Shown in pieces: positions 62,251 through 64,000 of a stretch of DNA of 64,000 nt. A model generated the notes under the pieces. It was not told the origin of the DNA. It saw only the letters and a list, made by a program, of their open reading frames with translations, and ran no database searches. Both the position numbers and the translations under genes were made by a program. The DNA comes from CAWDVH01 sp963805705 (GTDB lineage: Bacteria > Actinomycetota > Actinomycetes > Streptosporangiales > Streptosporangiaceae), in assembly GCA_963805705.1 (NCBI GenBank), contig CAWDVH010000005.1:372001-436000 (forward strand). The letters run 5' to 3'. Numbering within the stretch: the stretch's first letter is position 1; every line of letters starts with the position of its first letter.

Positions 62251-63045
62251 TCATCCAGACAGGGCCAGAACGACGAGCACCACGGCGGTCGACACCTCAA
62301 TAATGGCGCCGAAGACATCGCCGGTCATGCCGCCCAGCCGACGCTGAGCCGTCCGGCGCAGCAGCTCGGCGGCGAGCAGCCCTGCTACCGTCGCCCCGAG
62401 CCCGCGCGCCGCCAGCGCCAGCCCGCCGGCTGCGGCGCCACCCGCCACGACCGCCGCCAGCAGGCACGATGTCGCCACGAGCCGGACCCGCAACGTGACC
62501 GTGGCGGCCACCAGCGTGCCGAACCCCGCCGGGCGCGCGCTCGGCGTGCTGGTCCCCGCGGCGAGCACGACGCCGACCCGGCCCGTGACGGCGGCCAGGA
62601 CGAGCGCCGCGGCACCCAGCCATGGGGGAGTCAGGGCGGCCAGAGCGGTGATCTGCAGCAGGACGGCAAAGACCAGCGCCGCCACTCCCATCGGGCCAAC
62701 ATCGGACCGCCGCATGATGGCCAGCGCCTCATCGCCGGGACGGCGGCTGCCGAGCCCGTCCGCGGTGTCGGCCAGGCCGTCCAGATGCAGGCCGCCGGTG
62801 AGCAGGCCCAGCACGGCAACGGCGAGCGTCGCGGCCAGCAGCCGCCGTATCGCGGAATCCCCGCCCGCCTCCGCGCCCAGCAGCACGCCGGCGGCGACCG
62901 CCGCGATCAGCGCTCCTACTGCGGGCAGCCAGCGGACCGCCCTGGCCGCCTGGTCCTGGCCAATCTGGCCGTGGACCGGGGCCGGGATCACGGTGAACAG
63001 GTTCAGCGCGACCAGCCAGGCACGAGCGGGCGGTGCCTGCGTCAC
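62251..63045 (-). CDS. cobS: Adenosylcobinamide-GDP ribazoletransferase (cobalamin synthase) CobS
   Basis: A 264-residue polytopic membrane enzyme that joins alpha-ribazole to adenosylcobinamide-GDP in the last steps of vitamin B12 synthesis. ALNLFTVIPAPVHGQIGQDQ, GLLTGGLHLDGLADTADGLG with the Asp-rich motif, GSRRPGDEALAIMRRSDVGP and LGGMTGDVFGAIIEVSTAV are family signatures. GTG start overlaps the cobU stop by four bases (GTGA), as expected for a cob operon. Confidence 0.95.
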   Translation of the reverse strand: MTQAPPARAWLVALNLFTVIPAPVHGQIGQDQAARAVRWLPAVGALIAAVAAGVLLGAEAGGDSAIRRLLAATLAVAVLGLLTGGLHLDGLADTADGLGSRRPGDEALAIMRRSDVGPMGVAALVFAVLLQITALAALTPPWLGAAALVLAAVTGRVGVVLAAGTSTPSARPAGFGTLVAATVTLRVRLVATSCLLAAVVAGGAAAGGLALAARGLGATVAGLLAAELLRRTAQRRLGGMTGDVFGAIIEVSTAVVLVVLALSG

Positions 63046-64000
63046 CGCAGCCGCCGGGCGATGCCCGCGGTACAGAGCCAGACCTCATCGGATTCGGCGG
63101 CGATCCGGGCGTTGAGGGACCCGAGCTCGTCGCGAAACCGCCGCCCCGACACAGTCCCCGGCACCACTCCGGACCCGACCTCACTGCTGACCGCCACGAC
63201 GTGGCGCCGGGTGATCCGCCAGGCTTCGACCAGCGTGTCTACCCGCCGGGCCAGCGCGCGATCGGCGTCGGGGCGCCCGGCCCAGATCCCGCATTCGTCC
63301 ATCACGCCCGCCAGCCAGGTGGACAGGCAGTCCACCAGCACCGAAGCCGCCTTTTCGCCAGGCGCGTCGGCCGCCGCGCTTCCCGCGGCGCCCGCCTGGC
63401 TCGCTCCTTGGCCTGCCTCTTCGCCCCTCATCCCGTCCAGTGGGCCCACTGCCGTGAACTCGCGCTCCACGTCGAGCGTCTCGATCGTCCGCCAGGCGGC
63501 GGGCCGTCGCTGCTGATGGACGAGCACCCGCGCCCCCCACTCCAGGTCACCGGGACCAGGGATCGGCCCGGTGGCGATGTAGTCAACATGGGCCTGCCCG
63601 GCCAGCAGCCTCTCCGCGGTCGCCGACTTGCCGGACCGCGCGCCCCCGAGCACGAGCACCCGCCGCGCTGCTGGCGGAGCCCCCGCCCCGCTGTCCGCAA
63701 CCCGATGGGTGTGACTTTCATCGGGTTGCGTGCCGTTGAATGTCACATCCATCGGGTTGCGCTCGCCTCCCGGCAGCGCTGCGCGGGCCTGTTCCCACGA
63801 CAGGGATGCACCATCAGTCGCGGCCGCCCCATCAGCATCTGCGCCGCCGCACCAGATCCGCCGCTGCTGCGCGTCGGCCGCCACGGCGTCGTCGACCTGC
63901 GGCTGTCCGGTGCAGGCCAAGACCAGCCACGCTCCGTCCAGGTCGCGGGTGACGTAGCCGCGCCGGCGAACCCGAACCCGGCCACACGACAGCCCCCTGC
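63042..64000 (-). CDS. cobU: Adenosylcobinamide kinase/guanylyltransferase CobU, in frame with a precorrin-2-dehydrogenase-like fragment; partial at window edge
   Basis: The last ~205 residues are CobU: VLVLGGARSGKSATAERLLA is the P-loop, VDYIATGPIPGPGDLEWGAR and VLVDCLSTWLAGVMDECGIW are family blocks, and VVAVSSEVGSGVVPGTVSGR with FRDELGSLNARIA the nucleotide-binding end. The frame stays open to the window edge. Its far end reads YVTRDLDGAWLVLACTGQPQ then VAADAQQRRIWC, the NAD-domain signature of CysG-type precorrin-2 dehydrogenases. Between them about 60 codons have weak third-position GC bias. ATG 63752 (MDVTFNGTQ) could be the real cobU start. Confidence 0.85.
   Translation of the reverse strand, partial: RGLSCGRVRVRRRGYVTRDLDGAWLVLACTGQPQVDDAVAADAQQRRIWCGGADADGAAATDGASLSWEQARAALPGGERNPMDVTFNGTQPDESHTHRVADSGAGAPPAARRVLVLGGARSGKSATAERLLAGQAHVDYIATGPIPGPGDLEWGARVLVHQQRRPAAWRTIETLDVEREFTAVGPLDGMRGEEAGQGASQAGAAGSAAADAPGEKAASVLVDCLSTWLAGVMDECGIWAGRPDADRALARRVDTLVEAWRITRRHVVAVSSEVGSGVVPGTVSGRRFRDELGSLNARIAAESDEVWLCTAGIARRLR
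63696..63762. repeat. Dispersed hairpin element, copy B
   Basis: Contains CAACCCGAT...ATCGGGTTG (63698-63706/63720-63728) followed by CGTGCCGT, a TGTCACATCC block and another ATCGGGTTGCG (63751-63761). It shares block order and 15 identical bases with copy A at 16957-17013. This copy lies inside the cobU frame, at the possible internal start. Confidence 0.6.

Overview
This window is chromosomal DNA from a very high-GC actinomycete. The evidence is the strong G/C bias at third codon positions, GTG/TTG starts, many 4-bp ATGA/GTGA stop-start overlaps, several mycothiol-type DinB proteins, an F420-type luciferase-like oxidoreductase, DUF1707/PspC proteins, a Ser/Thr kinase next to an FHA protein, and cobalamin genes. 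A soil member of the Streptosporangiales or a related order would fit, but the sequence alone does not fix the genus. I see no rRNA, tRNA, CRISPR array, prophage, complete insertion sequence or classical biosynthetic cluster. Most of the window is accessory metabolism in short operons with paired regulators.

Region by region. 1-11 kb: MarR/ABC-2 permease pair, FAD reductase, MFS transporter with a cyclic-nucleotide-binding tail, DinB and VOC proteins, GAP-family membrane protein, ATP-dependent DNA ligase, hydrolase, ICMT-like methyltransferase. 11-16.4 kb: GH25 lysozyme-like protein, then a CoA-transferase/SDR operon with two reading-frame breaks, divergent from a cyclase-family gene across an AT-rich spacer with a perfect palindrome. 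16.4-22.7 kb: small proteins, LLM oxidoreductase, quinone reductase, DUF2000, a LacI remnant, an amidase sharing its C-terminal domain with the GH25 protein, methyltransferase and trmO. 22.7-28.6 kb: a mycothiol-enzyme/ArsR/SRPBCC operon, coiled-coil protein, Asp/Glu racemase family, secreted protein, SDR and an ECF sigma factor. 29.1-32.8 kb: an envelope-stress-like module (DUF4232, DUF1707, PspC, PspC-fused histidine kinase, NarL-type regulator).

32.9-43.3 kb: SDR, lipoprotein and lipoprotein remnant, aldo/keto reductases, Ser/Thr kinase convergent with an FHA protein, a strong candidate structured RNA (38577-38745), methyltransferase, hydrolase, aldehyde dehydrogenase. 43.4-51.2 kb: secreted S53-type protease, DUF4287 protein, ArsR regulator, a shortened alanyl-tRNA-synthetase-like gene preceded by an Ala-rich leader peptide, TetR plus DUF1905 protein, FhuF-like protein and a thiol-dependent hydroquinone reductase. 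51.3-56.1 kb: a minus-strand run (DAO-type oxidase, homocysteine-S-methyltransferase family, amidohydrolase, acetamidase/formamidase) that looks like catabolism of methylated amines or amides. 56.2-62.1 kb: YjbQ protein, sterol-desaturase-like hydroxylase, second DAO oxidase, lipoprotein, USP/hydrolase pair divergent from a TetR gene across a 39-bp palindrome. 62.1-64 kb: antitoxin remnant, cobS and a cobU open in frame with a precorrin-2-dehydrogenase-like fragment at the window edge.

The items most worth a second look are the Ala-rich leader ahead of the AlaRS-like gene, the structured RNA candidate, the dispersed hairpin element present at about 17.0 and 63.7 kb, the shared cell-wall-binding-like domain, and the cluster of broken frames at 13.7 and 14.8 kb.
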